Shown piece after piece: positions 1 through 14,168 of a stretch of 64,000 bases of DNA. A program made the position numbers and the translations under genes. Source of the DNA: Oreocharis arfaki (Eukaryota > Chordata > Aves > Passeriformes > Paramythiidae); assembly GCA_013398015.1 (NCBI GenBank), contig VZRR01013895.1, positions 620,001-684,000 on the forward strand, in the 5' to 3' direction. Below the pieces are notes generated by a model. The model did not search any database. It was not told the origin of the DNA and saw only the letters and a list, made by a program, of their open reading frames with translations. How positions within the stretch are numbered: position 1 is the first letter of the stretch; each line of letters opens with the position of its first letter.

Positions 1-183
1 GCTAAGCAAGTTATCTTTTCCAAGTTTTAGTCACTCATTTTTAAGAAACAATGTCTACGAAATATGTTCTTTCCCCTACTGCCTTTCAGATTTTGTTACA
101 TTTATTCTTGTGGTAGCATTTCGCGTTTCCTTAGGAGTTTCATGGTCCAAACAAGACTCACAGTTTCAGTGCAAACAGAAAAC

Positions 184-217
184 GAACCGCCAAACTCATA
201 GAACCGCCAAACTCATA
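184..217. repeat. 17-bp perfect tandem duplication
   Basis: The unit GAACCGCCAAACTCATA occurs twice head to tail (184-200 and 201-217) without mismatch. A perfect two-copy duplication of this size suggests a recent replication slippage or end-joining event. No function is implied. Confidence 0.9.
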
Positions 218-3200
218 ATTCTAAAAGCCACTCTTGTTTTCTTTAGAGGATGAAGCCCACTGCCTCTTATAAGCCAGTTCAAATTTCTCCTCCTTATTTG
301 CAAATTTCTTTTGTTTTGCCTATCATCCATGTGTTTCTGTTCTCTATTGTTACTTAGTTACTCAGGAGAAAAAAAAGATGCTACTACTAATTTACTCTGA
401 TTAAGTAATCCATGTATCTCTAAAATGAGCAAACTGCCATTTCAGCCCCTGTTCCTGATCATTGGAGTAGTTCATCAGAGCAAATTATCTGCTTTGCCCT
501 ATCTGCCTTCTCTGGTCACTGGTGAAGTGAGTGTCACCCTCAGTGGAGGTGGCTCTTGGTCAAAGCCCAAATCATTGAATTGGTCACTTCCTGTTTCTAA
601 TTTTACTCTGCAGGCACTTTCTCCTTGGGATTTTATAAAGCTCTTGAAGAAGCTCTTGGACCAAGTCAAACATGGAAACCTAATGTTAAGCTTGGAGGAC
701 AGCAGAGTAACTGCAAGGAAGGGATGGTTTAGTAGCCTCTCGTGAGCCTTGGTGGCACATTCTCTGTGCACTGGAAATCTGTGGGGCAGTATACAGATAT
801 CTCCTGTTTTCCGAAGAACAAAGTGATGCTCCCTGTCAAGTGGTGTCCTGCTCTTCAGTGCCGATTATAATTAAAACGCTGTTGCCCAGATGCGGTGTAA
901 CACCCATACAATAAATTTCACAAGGCCAGCATGATGGCAGACAAGTTACTTCCTCCGTGGTGTTAGCAAAGGCAGAATCATGCATTGCTTTCTGAGGCTA
1001 AGCAGAGTGCCTAAGAGTACTCTTAAGAGCACTTAACAACACTTGGCCCTCTAGCAGAACTCCATTTCCCATAGCACACCATTCTCCTATCTGACTAAAC
1101 TGGTGCCATACAAGGCAGAAGAAGCCATTTAGGAGTGTCACTTACAAAGAGGAAAGGGCACAGGATGCTGAAGTCAGGGGACTTTGTACCACCTCACCCT
1201 CTCCGCTACTGCCCATATGGAAGAGGCAGGAAGATGCTTCAAACACTCTGAATCTTCAAGTTCAACTGAGTCATCTTCAAGAACAACTCTGTAGGGGTCA
1301 GGTGTGGTTTTTTCCCCGCAAAATGGCATTAGAGACTCACACAAAGCTTGTGATCCGGGGTTTATGGAAAATTCCTTAATCCCACCCAGCGTGACAAAAA
1401 TGAAAGCACTGGCATGTCTCACAGAGGTATGGCATGGTGGACACCCTGTTAATTATTTTCACAAGTCCACTAGACCAGGAACTCATAAAGGGACCCATTT
1501 TTACAGACTGTGCTTATGTTTCACTCTAGAAGCTATGCAACTCCAGAAAAAGCTTTGTTGTGACTACTGAACATGCAAGTTACATATTTCTGCATGGAAG
1601 CTTACACAAAAAAGCCTGAAATTCTAGTAAATATGTTCTACTAGACTTCTTCTGGTTTGCTGCATCACTCTGCCAAGTACATGGACTCAGAACTTCAGCT
1701 AGAGGGAAGAGAAGAGACACCACGTGTCATCACTTGTAATATCATGCTATTCTTACTGTTCAGCCTCTGGGGAGCCAGTACTTTTAAAGCAGCGTTTTCG
1801 AAAAAGAATTGCAGGCACATTTGCAGAGAGAAGCCCAGTGACAGCTGATCAAACTGGTTAATTAGGCATCTGCATAAGTGTAGCTGTGGAGGCAGTAACT
1901 ACACCCCATGCTCAGTCCCACTTGAAACAGGACTAAATATGGGAAGCAGAATGGATCAGAAAACTCATTGAAGCGTTACCGCTTTTGCTAAAGGAAAATA
2001 TGAATTCTGCCAAATGCACCTTCCACGAGAAAGTTTTGATTTTCTCAGAAGTTTTTGATTTCCCGTCACAAAACCCAAAATTTTTAGCTCCAGGATTTGC
2101 TAACACAACTCACAAAAAGCGGTCATAACAAAAATCATAGTGTCTCTTTTCAGCCTCATTTCCCAGTCATCTTCTTAGTCCTGATGTCTCATGGGAGCAG
2201 TAATTCAAGTGCTGTGAGCCCCCCTTCTCCTTCCTCTTTGGCTCTTAGGCTTGAGCACATTTTCCACAGTGCACCACAGAATTCTTTTTATTTGGACTCC
2301 CGCAGCTCATGATGGAAAGAGTCATCTGAATGGGGGGCGCCAGCCCTGGAGGAGAGCAGATCACGAGAACCACAGCTTCCATGAGTCACTGCCGTAGACG
2401 CATGGGACACAGAGATCAGGCCAGCAACTTCCAACATTTCCCATTTAAACATTGCTTTTTGTGCCTCATCAGGAAGAGAACCCTGGAGCTTATTTTCTGA
2501 TACAAATTCGCATGCTTAACCATCTCTAATCATATAAAAAAAATAGGCTTATTGCATGGCCTGTTTCGTGGCCTCTTTGAAGGCTCTGATTCCTCAGCCT
2601 GATTCCATCAGCCCTGTCCCAGACATATCTGTGACAAAATTACAGCTTTCTTTGTTTTATAATAAACTAGCAGTGTAGCATCTGGCAATGTGGTTTGGGG
2701 TTTTTGTTTTGTTTTGACTGGAAAGAAACCTCCCAAATACTCCAGTCAAATCCCCAAAAAACATTAAGTCAGCATTTTTTAACTCATGCACAGAGGATGA
2801 GGGAGGATTTCCTGACTCATCAAGTGAGAACACAGGCATCTGTATGCCAGCACACAGGTGGCTGTCACATAATCTGACACCGTGGTCAGAGGGAATAGGG
2901 ACCCCTCCATCACCACACACCCTCACCATGCAGGCCAGCCAGCTGGTGGGGAAAAGATTTTGGACAAATCCCCCGAGATGATACCCATCCACACTGTGGG
3001 TCAGCTGGCAGGAGACAGGGCTCCAGCCTGTCACACACAGTGCTTTTTCCTGTACTTAGAAGAAAGTTCTCTGACTTCCCATGTATGCAGGATATTCCCC
3101 CTGCTCCTTTTTATCATTCGTTGCTGTGAAGGCCCTGTCAGTGAAATGTGTATTTCAACAGTGAGTCTCTCATAGCTCTCCTTATCTCCAATTTCCTTCC

Positions 3201-4767
3201 ACTATGGTCTATTTTATAGAGCCTTTCCCTTAGTGGCATTTTTTTTTCTCCTTCCCATTTCAACTGCAATGGCCAGATCAGGATCAAAACTTCCCACAAG
3301 TTAAGGGAAAGTCTGGAGGCAGAAGATGTCATTTAGGTCAAAGAAGAGATGCAGGCCAGGGCAATAAATGTGTTTGTCCTTCTGGTTTAGTTTAGCCAGA
3401 TACCTTTCTAGCCTTGTGTTCTCTGATGAAATAATTTTGTTTTCCTGATTATCCCTTTTAAAAAATCAGAGTAGTTTCTTTAGATTAGGCATAAACAGCA
3501 GGAGCAGTAGCAATCATTCATTTCATCATCAATTTTCTTAGAAAGGACCTGTAGGGGAGGAAGGAAAAGCCTCATCCCTGCTCAAAATGTCTTCTTGCAA
3601 GCCAGGGAAGGAGCTGTCTCCCTCTCCTAGGTTCTGCCCTTGTCCCTGGATAGCCACCAGTTTTGGAGGAGGCCCAGAGTGAATTCTCTGTTTCTAAATA
3701 CTTCCTCTCATACCCTCCAGAGAGTTGCAGTAGCGAGGAGGATGGTGAAGGGGCAGAAAGAAGAGGAAGGCCAGGAATGCCCAGGCCAGAGTGAGTCTGG
3801 GCTGTGTGACAGGAATGGTGGCACTACAGCTTGGCAGCAGGGAAAGAGAGCAGCAAAATATTTGGGAGGGTGGGGAAGAGGCTGAAAAATCAGACCAACT
3901 TTCTCCTCAGTTTGACTAGTGGATGAGACAGCCCTTGCCAATGTCTCTGGAGGACATTTTTCCAGTTCGTAGGAAATTAAGAAAAAAAAAAGGAGTTTTC
4001 AGGCCAATTGGACCAAAGTCAAATTTCTAAAAAATAAAAAAATCCTCAAAACCTGTAAATACTGCTTTTCAGCAAGCTCTGAAAATGCCTAATCAAACAG
4101 TTTGAAAAACCCACCAGCTGTATGTTATTTACCCTAGCAGTAATACATACTTTTCCTTTTGGAAACACTTACTAACAGCATGTACAGGCACACAATCTGG
4201 GAATGTTTTGTGCACTATTAAGTAAAAAGTGGGATGGGAGGGGAGTATTTGATGGTGAATGAAATATCCAAGGAATATTCATCAGTTAATAGCCTGACGA
4301 TCTCCTGTTCCTGTAACTGAAAAATTCACTTATGAATGCCTGCATGTTCCCCCACAACATATGAGGTTGGTCATGCAAAGCTTCACTCTTCGCTGTTCAT
4401 GGCAGGTTATCCTGAGAAGGCAATGGGTCTCCTGTTTCAGGCCGTAGGGAGGGTCACCTTGTAATAGCACAGTGTGTAATGGGTTTCATTGCGCCTGGGA
4501 ACGAAAGAATTTGACCTTTGAGAGAAATAACATGGAGCAAAAAATGCATTCAGATCACAGTTAGGCTGAGTTGAGAGTACAGGTGGCAAGGGAGTGCTTT
4601 GAACCTTGTCCATGTGGCCTCACTGTGGCACCACAACAATAAGTACCCCCCTATCAGTGTTTTAAATTTAGGAAGGGAAAGGGGAAAATTCATTAACGGT
4701 AGTCCTATCCCTAAATATTCAAAAGTCATGAATCAGGAAAAAGATGTTTGAGGAACTGCCATGAGCC

Positions 4768-4805
4768 AAAAAAAAAAAAAAAAAAAGTTAAAATTTTTTT
4801 TTTTT
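4768..4805. repeat. Poly-A (19) followed by poly-T (12)
   Basis: An uninterrupted run of 19 A (4768-4786) is separated by seven bases from 12 T (4794-4805). The two runs can pair as a weak hairpin. It may be the A-tail of an old retroposed copy or simple slippage. I see no recognisable SINE or LINE body next to it. Confidence 0.85.
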
Positions 4806-5119
4806 CCCTGGGGTTTGTGGCTGTCTTTAGAATGCCTCTGGGTCATACTTTCAAACTTCTTCACAGTCTGAGGAGTAGAAACTGATTTCTATAAAAATGA
4901 AAACTGAGATTCTCACCTAATTAAATGTCTCCGGGAATGAGAAGTTACAGGGAAAAAAACCCTCAAGTATCACGAGACCTGCGATAAAAATCACAGGATT
5001 TGGCAACACTGAATTCATCACGAGTTAGGAAGTGATAGCACTTGTTCTAGCTGAACAGCAAAAAACAAACAGGCATAAACCTTATTCAAAAATATTTTGC
5101 AGGCATGACTGCCAAGCTG

Positions 5120-5141
5120 ACAGCCAACTTCAGTTGGCTGT
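5120..5141. repeat. Short hairpin, 9-bp arms
   Basis: The arms ACAGCCAAC and GTTGGCTGT pair perfectly around a TTCA loop. This length of perfect inverted repeat is only mildly unusual in a window of this size, and no terminator-like or RNA-gene context surrounds it. Confidence 0.8.
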
Positions 5142-6799
5142 GAGTAATGCTATTCATTATTTCAGAATATTCATATAGCCAGTAGGTATTTCTGGAAATC
5201 CTTGAGAATCCTGCATTTTCCATGATGCCAGAATGATTAATTTGTATTGAAAGTTTGTTACTTGCCAATTATCCATCTACTGCTTAAAAATCTGAGTCAC
5301 ACACTCAGCAGCCAGAAACAATACCAAGCTGTATGTTTAGACAGCCGAGATGCATAACGAATATTCAAAGGAGAAAGTTTGCCATCAAACCACAGGCTGA
5401 AAGTTATGCACTGAAACTGTTTAGCTAAGAAGTGAGAATAATTAATACCTTCTCAAAAAGCTAGCCTGATTGCAAGAGAGTATGTGTTACTCAGGCAATT
5501 ACATTCATAGCAAATATTATTTAAAATTAATACTTGGATGACCACAAGACATTAGTTCTAACTACAAACAAATAAACAGAGATGCTCTTCTAGAGAGAAT
5601 ATAAACAGATTCCCAGTTTCCACTGCAGATTTCAGGCCATCAGTTTAGCTCTGCTCATACAAAAAATGGATGAAGCAGATGTACTTCTTAGCCAGTCAGT
5701 CTGTTTTGGTCCATCTATGCAAACTTCCCAGTAGAGCAAGATTTGCAGTTCAGCATACATTCAAGGTAAACACTTGTGCACTGTATGATTTATATATGGG
5801 TTATCATTCAGCCAAAGTCTGGCATTTCATTGATATGCCTGTTATTTAGATGTATTCAGAAGCCTTCCAATGCATATGAGTTTTCCCCTTACAGTCACTG
5901 TATTCTCAAAAGAGATGCAAGAGCCAGATCTTTTCTATTCCCCAAGGTTAAAGGAAAAAGTGAGATGTCCTTTGCTTTTTCAACTCTTTACCCATATAGA
6001 ATAATTCATCTGCTGATATTCATAAGGTGACTTCCACCAGCAAATGTAAAGACGTCAGGAGGAGAATTGTTAAGCACATATGTAATTGTTTATGATTGGT
6101 ATCTGCTTTTATTTAGCATACTTGCTAGTGCTCTCTTTCTGCTGCTAGTCTGTAAGATTCTTCCTAGCCCAAGAAATCTGCTCTTTGGGGAACTATATTT
6201 CATATTCTTTCACTCTTTGCAAGCTCTGCCATAATGGAATCAATGTATCAAATCAATCCCGCAAAGCAGCCAAAGAGCCTAATGGTAAAGGTAGGAGACG
6301 GAGGTGTTTTCTAACGGAAATTTTGGCAGGAAGGGATTAATCTGTGTTGGCCCATTTCCTATGCTTCTCTTTCCCTTCAAACAGCGTGTGGGAGAAATGA
6401 GACACGGAGAAAGTGTCTTGTTTGACCCCCGATAGTATTTTTTTTTTATTTTACCCCAGAAAGTCTTGCTGAGAAAACCGTCTGAGATTTTTGAAATCAC
6501 ATTGTTTCAGCTAAGTCCCCTTGATAAATAAAATATTTAACCACGTTTTTTTCAGCTCTGTACGTCTTGCATTCCTCTGCAACACAGAGCAAGCACAACA
6601 GCGTCACAGGGTGCCAGCAGAGCACCCCACTGCTCCTCCAGCCCTGTCCTCCCAAGAAGTACAATTTATACTCCTGGGCACAGGCATCTGCAGTGGGGCA
6701 CTTTTCCTCTCCAAGCAGGGAGCTGGACAAAGGGCGCATGGAAAAAACTTGTCGCCCTACCCCAAGTTTGCCACTGACCTCCGTCCACCGCAGGAAGGG

Positions 6800-7133
6800 A
6801 GGCGTCCCCATTTTCCCCCCAGGCCACCACCCTCTGCCCCAGCCCCGGGAGCGGCGATCGCTCCGGGAGGCGGCAGGGAGCGGGGCTGACCCCGCTCTCC
6901 GCCTGACGCGGGCGGCAGGGCGCTGACAAGAGATCTGCGAGCGGCGCCGGCTTCCCAAAGCGAGGATGTTCGGGGAGCGCCGCAGGGCGCGGAGCCGCGC
7001 GGAGCGACGGAGCCGCTGCCGCCTGGCGCGGGCCGTGCCGCCAGCGCCCCCTCGGGGCCGCCCCCGGCACTGCGGCTGCGCGGGGCCGCCGCGCTCCGGC
7101 CTCACCTGCGAGACACGGGCAGCGTCACCGGGA
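6800..7133. promoter_or_regulatory. CpG island, candidate promoter
   Basis: GC content rises sharply against the AT-leaning background, and by my count there are roughly 50 CpG dinucleotides between about 6841 and 7133, whereas CpG is sparse in most of the window. In birds unmethylated islands of this kind usually mark promoters or first exons, so this is the best candidate transcription start region. On the minus strand CAG|GTGAGG gives a good splice donor with GT at 7105-7104, but the same spot preceded by a T-rich stretch also reads as a possible acceptor. On the plus strand a 56-codon Arg-rich open frame starts at ATG 6966 and stops at 7134-7136. On the minus strand frames of 202 codons (7105-6497) and 134 codons (7070-6666) are open. 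None resembles a known protein, and long frames are expected where stops are depleted by GC richness. The direction of transcription cannot be settled from sequence alone. Confidence 0.7.
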
Positions 7134-7170
7134 TAAAAAAATTTTAAAAAAATAAATTAAAAAATCAACC
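7131..7170. repeat. A/T low-complexity tract abutting the CpG island
   Basis: Within one or two bases the sequence changes from nearly all G/C to about 35 bases of A and T runs (7133-7167). On the minus strand this is a T-rich stretch about 30 bases upstream of the CAG at 7108-7106. That is why that site could be read as a splice acceptor as well as a donor. Confidence 0.8.
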
Positions 7171-10100
7171 TGGAGTGCAAAAGGGTAGCTCGCATGCCTC
7201 GTGCAGCTGTGCAACTGTCCCAGAGCTGCCTGCTTGAGTTATGGCTCATAATTTTCATGGAAAGTTCTCACAGTTCATGACCCAGGAGATCCCAAACATA
7301 TGACTTAATCGGGCATTAGTCAATGTCGAATTTTTCCCTTCCCGTCGCGTCGTCTGATCTATACCACATTGTCAGCTTCTCCCTGCAGCACGAGGGAGGC
7401 ACAAGGCACCTTGACGCAGGGTGAGGAAGGGAAGAGGGGAATCAGTGCTTGGATTAGGAGCAACTGCAAAACTGGGCAGATGTGGCCCTTAATGACACCA
7501 CGTGCTCATTCTCAAACCATCACTCCCACAGCCCATAACATGTCTGTATTTATGGAAAATGACAACGGCTTAAGCCACCTTCCAGTGAACAAATTTCAGC
7601 AAACTGGCATCGCCTTTCAACTCTCTTCTTATTCTCTTCTTCCAGTGAGCAAACTGCCACGCACAAACCTACTGTGCCACACACCCAAATTACTCACATG
7701 CTTGTAACCACAACTGAACAAAACTTCTGCTCTTGTTTACAGGGATCCTCACTCAAGAGCTTTTACTTTGCACAAAACCTCCACTACAGCTCTTTGGGAT
7801 GTTAAGTCCAGAGCTTCTAAGTACCACAAAAGGAGTGAGATAAAGCAATACTTTATGGAAATAAGTACTAAATATGCTACTGACTTCAGGAAGGACATGC
7901 CATCTTGGTGTGCTTATGGACACTAGATACCCATACTACATGCTCCCTCCTCCTCATGATAAATATTGTTCGAATGATGATTTTATTTAGATAACAAGTG
8001 CATTTATATGCTAATGACTGCTCACTATTCATTGGATATTATTTTCTTCTCCAAGAATTTCAACCAATCAACTGGATTGGAAGAAAAACACTGTGCCAGA
8101 TTTTTTTTTAAAGAGCAAGAGAGAATAGCTGTGTGATTGATTTCCACTAACAACAAGACTTTATGCAATTTAGGCCATAAACCACTCCTCTCAAACACCA
8201 AACAACTAACAGATGGAATGGGTAGTCTGCTAACAAAGCAGAGGTTGAAACTGAATTCCCCCGAATAGTCTGGCAAAAATCTGTGGAAAGCAGGATGTCT
8301 TTCTGAGTGATTTGCAGAAAGAAGAGGGGCCTAAATTAGGGAAAAAATATGCTAATGCCCTCAGAAGTTCTACATACTAGATAGTGTGGCTTTTGTTTTC
8401 CTTGAAGTTGCAGGACTGGATAGACAATCCCAGATTTAGACTCAGGCAGGAGATGTTACTCTGAAGAGAAGCCTTCCTTCTCCTTCTTCCTGCAGCTGCT
8501 CCATGCAGACAAGAAAAGGCAACATGAAGACTCTCCCAAACTTTTACCTCTTCCAGAACTGACGCATAGTAGGCCACATCTTGTCTTGTGAACAGCCTCA
8601 AGTTAGTTCCGGACAGTAATAGAGCCTTCCTCCCTTTCCATTTCTTCTCTCCAGAATCGTGTAGTGATTAGAGAGAGATGAGGTTATGATTACTCAGAAT
8701 AACTTTACTACCAAGCAGGTAGCTCAGTTCATGCATTTATTCACACAATCATACTAGAAACAGTTTGAGTACTGAACTACCTTATTGCAAAAGAAGACAA
8801 CCAAAGGACTTAAGCAGAAAAAGTATATGTCAAGAGAGAGACTGACATAGATTAATGCTCTGTAACATTCACATTATACCATGTTGGGTTGGTTGTTTTG
8901 GTTGAGTTTTTTTGTAGGATGTTGTGGCTTTGGACAACAAGATAAGCTGATTGCCTCCTGTAAGACCTGCATAGATGAATCAATCTTTGTCAGGAAAGAC
9001 TCTGGGATCCCTGGTATCCACTTGCTGCTATTATGAAACATCCCTTTAGATCCACAGAAATAGCTATAATCCTCTGTGGTCAAAGCTACCCATTGGAAAA
9101 TCAGCTGAGAGAAGTGATAGCAATCAAGAAAGGTCTTGGGAAATATGCAATGTGGTATGGTTGCTCCCCAGCAGAGTCTCCAGAACGGAAAGGTCAGGCA
9201 TTCAAGGCTTTCAGTGAATCTTGTTTATGAAAGCTTTGTATGTTTGACCATGACTATGCTAAGAAATCTCAGTCAGGGGTATTTTATCTCAAGGAACTGG
9301 CTGACAAAGTCAATACTGCTTTTGTTACAATGCTTGGCTGAAGTGACTCTTCAAGAATGTCATGCAGAAAGCCCTGGACAGCTAGGGCAGGCAAGAACTT
9401 TTCTCTCCACAGCCTGGATTAAAACTGCTGTAGGTGAAAGGACAGGCTGAAGGCATTCTGGAACCCCACAGCTGATGTCTCTGCGTTTCCTCCCCCACAC
9501 CTCCCCACCCCTGCTTCTAATCCAGAGGGAGAGAATAAAGGGAAAGTAAAGCCCACTTGCTACTTCTCCAAAAAGACTAACATTGATGCCAACAAACAAT
9601 ATGCTGCAGCCAAGCAAGCTGCCATGGTCTTGCCTGGAACCAGGAAACCAAAGGTGAAAGCTTTGATGGACAGCAATCAGAGATGCTGCACAGCAAATGG
9701 CTCTGGTCATGATGACATAAAATACTTCTTTCTTTTGTGACAAAATTAATAGACCTCTTCATTAAAATACAAATCTGTTCTTCTTCCTAGTGATTTTACC
9801 AGAAATACACCATCTAGAACTGTATGGAATGCTTTTAGCTTAAGAAATTGCTCAACAGGTCACCTAACACAACAAATCTTTGATGAATACCTCTTACCAG
9901 TGTGATACCTTGGACCGTATTTACATGTCCTAAATGCTACATACAACTTCCACTCTCTGGGATCTAGAGTCTCCCTTTCAACAGGAAGTATTAGGCTAAA
10001 CAGTTTTGTAGTTTTGTCTGAACTTCAGCTATCTGGTCCTTAGTGCACCCAGCTCTCCCAAATAACATCACAGCCATGAGTACCATGTAAGAACTGAGAC

Positions 10101-13100
10101 ATTTCTTTTTGATTCCCTCATCTGAGCCCACAATTTATCCAACATTGCCTTCCCTGGCAGAATAATCAGGTACACCGTCTATTAATAACAACAGAGGAGG
10201 CAGAAAGGCATAACAAGAAAGCTGTACCAAACACTTTATTCTGCCTGGGATGTAGAAATAAGACTTGACATAAAGAATAACTGCAATGAGCATATGATTT
10301 ATTGTTTATACCATGTCATAAGACAAAGCTCTCGGATATAAGTGGCCTAATAAAGTGATATAATGCTTGCTATGTGTTTATCCATGTGGTAAATAGATAG
10401 CACAATTGACACTTGAAGCACTGTAAGAGGAGCAATGGCTACAAAATCAGAACTCTGCGAGGTAGTGGCAGAATTTATTGCTAATTCCATCCTTCAGGAA
10501 ATAAGGAAACATTACTCTACAGTAATATTCAAATATCTGGTGAATTAAAAGATTATTGGTGACAACATTCCAATACCACTCTCCTTTCCTCCACCTTTCC
10601 TCCATCAGGGGAGCAGGACATGCATTAGAGGGTTTGCAGCCTGACAAAACTCTTGCCGCATCTCAACACAGAAGGGGCTCAAAGATAGAAATTCCATTTT
10701 ACAAAGAGGCTGAGAATGAGACATTGTTTCTGATGCAGAGTGAAATGTTTTCACAACACAAAAGCTGCCAATGCCACCACAACCCCTGTGATTCCTGCAT
10801 CAGGAATCAGCCCAAGGAGCTGACTCCAGCAGAGTAAGGTGTGACCATCTGCAGCTATTCTCCACGATAGCACCCTAGAAGCAAGACAACTGCCTTAAGG
10901 AGACCAGAGATGGTTGTTACTGAGTTGAACACTACACCCTGGAGTAGGATAACCTTCTGGACAGAGATACTTGAAGCTTTCTGGTAAATGTGAACATCAT
11001 AAAAAAATATCCCAAACTCTAATGGCTATAGCCCATGACAGACCAAGCCTTCCAGCAATGCAGGTGGTATCAAATATCTTTTCAAATTCAAAACTCTCAG
11101 GCCATGCCCTCGGGGGTTCATGTGAACTGAAGTCACCTGCCTGTCTTCAGTGAGAAAATGTTCAGCACAGTCCCCTCCCCAGTCCTCATTTTTGGGTAAC
11201 TTGTTTGAGATTAGACTCTACACTCTGAGCCTTGCAAAGTGTAATACAAACATGAGGCTATGGAGGGATTAAAGCTTACTCTCAAAGAGCAAGAATGGCA
11301 TAACAGGGAAGTGAGCATATTAGAGGTGAACGATGTCATGTGGACTGATTTCAGCAAAGAGGAAATACAATCAATATGTCCAAGTTTTCCAGAATTCAGT
11401 CATGAAAAATTTGTTGGGTGGACTGCAGAATATTTCTGCCTCTCATGGATCATCTATTTGTAAAAGAAATAAATCCCCTTGACACTGAAAGCGCCCCAGT
11501 CTAGCTCTATTCTTCTTCATATCCATAAAGCCCTCTAACTCAAGTGGTAATTTTGCAGACTTAGACTTGCCCTAAGTAATACTTCTTCATATCATGGGGA
11601 GACAGTAATACCTCTTCTCAGCAAGTGCAAATTGCCAATAGTCTCTCCTACCAAGAGGCACAGCCTGCTTGTTCTTTCACTGTGATATTTATGTCTGTCT
11701 CTGTAACAGTTCCTTTAGCTAGGAGCAAAACCCTAGTTAGGCAAAGTGCTGGGAAACTGCCACATGCTCCTGCAACTATATGTTGCACATAAAATAATTC
11801 AAACACACTATTAGAGTGTGTAATTTAGCTCATATGTAGTTAGAATATGCAGAGTTTGCCAAGTGACTGCATCCAGCTGGAAAATCAATTTATATATGCC
11901 AGTTTAATAAAACCTGAAAGTCTTCCGCAATACATGAAGAAATGCTAGACAATGTTGAAATTGTACATTATGTAAAACCAAACATAGCTGTAAGTTACAG
12001 GCTGAGTGTGAAGGATCATTCGTCTCCTGCCCAAATTCATATAAACCATCACCAATTTGGGGATGGAGGGGGAAACATACCATAATAAAATGAAACTCTG
12101 TACAATTCCAAGTACAAGCTTCCAGGGCCAAATTTTGGTAGGAGAAACTTTAAAACAAAATTGACTTTGGCCTTGAGCCATCTCTTCCTGATTTAAATCT
12201 GTGGTAGTCAGGGGCTACACTGGTGCAAACGAAAACAGAAAACAGGTGATTTAATGGTGCAGAGGTCTTTCTGTGTACTACAAGTGAGCCCTGAGCTCTC
12301 AATCTGGACTAAGCACATTGTTTGCCTGCAGAGTTCCCCATTCATTCTCACTTTAGAAAGCACTATTTTCTTGTCCGTGAGGTGCATACTCTGTTGGTCT
12401 GTGTGTATAAATTCAGCCCAAGCAGTAGCTGGGCTATCCATTCTCTTGCCTGTGCTTTGCTGGTGGCACCCGAGGCGTCTTGGTAGGAAGAGTAAGGTGC
12501 TGCCTTGTGATTGCTATTGTCGTGTACAGGTGCAAAGCAATGGGTGTCCCCAGTCCTGCTCCGGAGAGACAGAGATCAGCACTACAAACCCCACAGTGTG
12601 GATGCTGCTAATTACCAGGCTTGCTTCTGCTCTCAGCAGGGGGATGAGTAGCGAAGTGGCATACAGATACACTGGGAGCAGCACTTCCTCCTCCCCCTAG
12701 TTTCTTTTTTGAAGCTGTTGTAGGATGAGTTTGGAATGCCTGTGTCCAGGCAGGACACAAACATGTGACTTCAGTTTTCAGACCTATCCTTTAACACTTT
12801 CCTAACACCAGCAAACAAACTCTCATTAGTACTAGGGAACACAAAAAGCTGCAGGAGTGAACCAGGCTTTATTGCACCAGGTTGGTTACTCCATTTTCTG
12901 GGCAAACTATACGAGGCAGGAAAAATAACACTCATCTGCAAAGCAATGCTAGTCTCATCCTCTTCCCACACATATGGTCACATCTAAAATAACTAGGTTA
13001 AATTAATTCCTCATCTGCATTTGCATAAAGGTTTCTCTGCAAAAGAGGTAAGATGAGTACTATGGGTATTTGGTGCACATTGCTTGCACACTGCCAACAC

Positions 13101-14160
13101 CATCCTGACTAGGTCTCCCTTTCAGGGTGCTCTTGATGCAATGTGACCAAGAGTAGCCAGACAGAAAGTGTTTACAGGGCAGCTAATGTGAATTTGTGCT
13201 TCTAGTGAATCACTCTGACTTTGCTCTAATCTCAAAAGAGGAAAGATACAGACTCTTCATGTAACACTTAGTAGCATCTCAGGGATCAGTTCTATTCATT
13301 ATAGCATTACAAAATCCTCAAGGAAACTCCACTTAGACCAATGGCTACATCAACAAAATCCTGGAAAATGAATTTGGCCCCGTTTCTTACATTTGCATCC
13401 TAAAAGCATTTCCAGCTTGTGGACATTGGATGGAGAAGTTTTCGGATACCCTAGTTATCAAGGCAACTCCTCAAGCCTTTCAGATGAATCAAATTTATCT
13501 TAGCAAACTATTTCCTCCAGGGTTGTAGGAATCAATCCTCACTCACATGAACAAGGTCTTACCTCACACCTTAACCTGCAAATCCCCTCACCAGTCTCCT
13601 CATTCACCCTCGCTTAGGGCATGCTGTTTGCTGGCAGGAAGTATTGGCACAAGTCTTTGTTTTCACGGAATATACAGTTTCACCTTGGCTTAGCACTTGA
13701 CGTCTTCAGTATCAATGCAGCCACTCACAGAAGTAAAGGTCATTGATCTAAACCACAAGTATTCAAAATTACTTTTTTACGATCGCCACTGTCCAACATA
13801 CAATTAGGCTTTCATGTGCAGAATGTGTTTCAAGAACTGCCAGTAATTTTCATTCCATATACAGTAGTTTTTATGCCAATACATGTGCTTTATATCTGAT
13901 GGCAAGAATATTTAAGAGAGTGGAAGGTCAATCTTTTATAGACAATCCAAAAAATAAAATAAAAACTGAGAAAGATATGGAAATGTGCATACTCAGCAAG
14001 AACCCTAGCAGGAAAAGCTTTCTAGGTGATAAAATATAAAAATGAGTGTTGTCCAATTGGTAAAACCACTGCGAGATGTGTGCACACCAGTCACAGAAGG
14101 GCCTGGAATGCAGAGCCATTCAAGCTCAGCTTTTAACAAGGCAATTGTGGACCTGGACAC
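7171..14160. other. Non-coding stretch, no recognised gene
   Basis: Short stop-limited frames only; the longest are 148 codons (12254-12700, plus) and 127 codons (9743-9360, minus), neither with a recognisable domain or signal. No CR1 3' end, LTR boundary, tRNA or snRNA was recognised. It is consistent with intron or intergenic DNA. Confidence 0.7.
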
Positions 14161-14168
14161 AGGCCAGA

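Larger units (their letters stand above)
1..6790. other. Non-coding stretch, no recognised gene
   Basis: All six frames are broken by stops, with no open frame longer than about 125 codons, and none of the translations resembles a family I know. The base composition is AT-leaning with ordinary low-complexity runs. I see no CR1 tail, LTR ends or RNA gene here. A 17-bp tandem duplication (184-217), a poly-A/poly-T pair (4768-4805) and a short 9-bp-arm hairpin (5120-5141) are the only local structures I could pick out. It is most simply read as intron or intergenic DNA. Confidence 0.7.

Noticed and set aside
6497..7105. 202-codon minus-strand open frame, the longest in the window
   Set aside because: Its first half lies in the CpG island, where GC-rich DNA lacks stops, and overlapping frames are also open there. 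The translation is Arg/Ala/Gly-rich then unrelated, with no domain I recognise.
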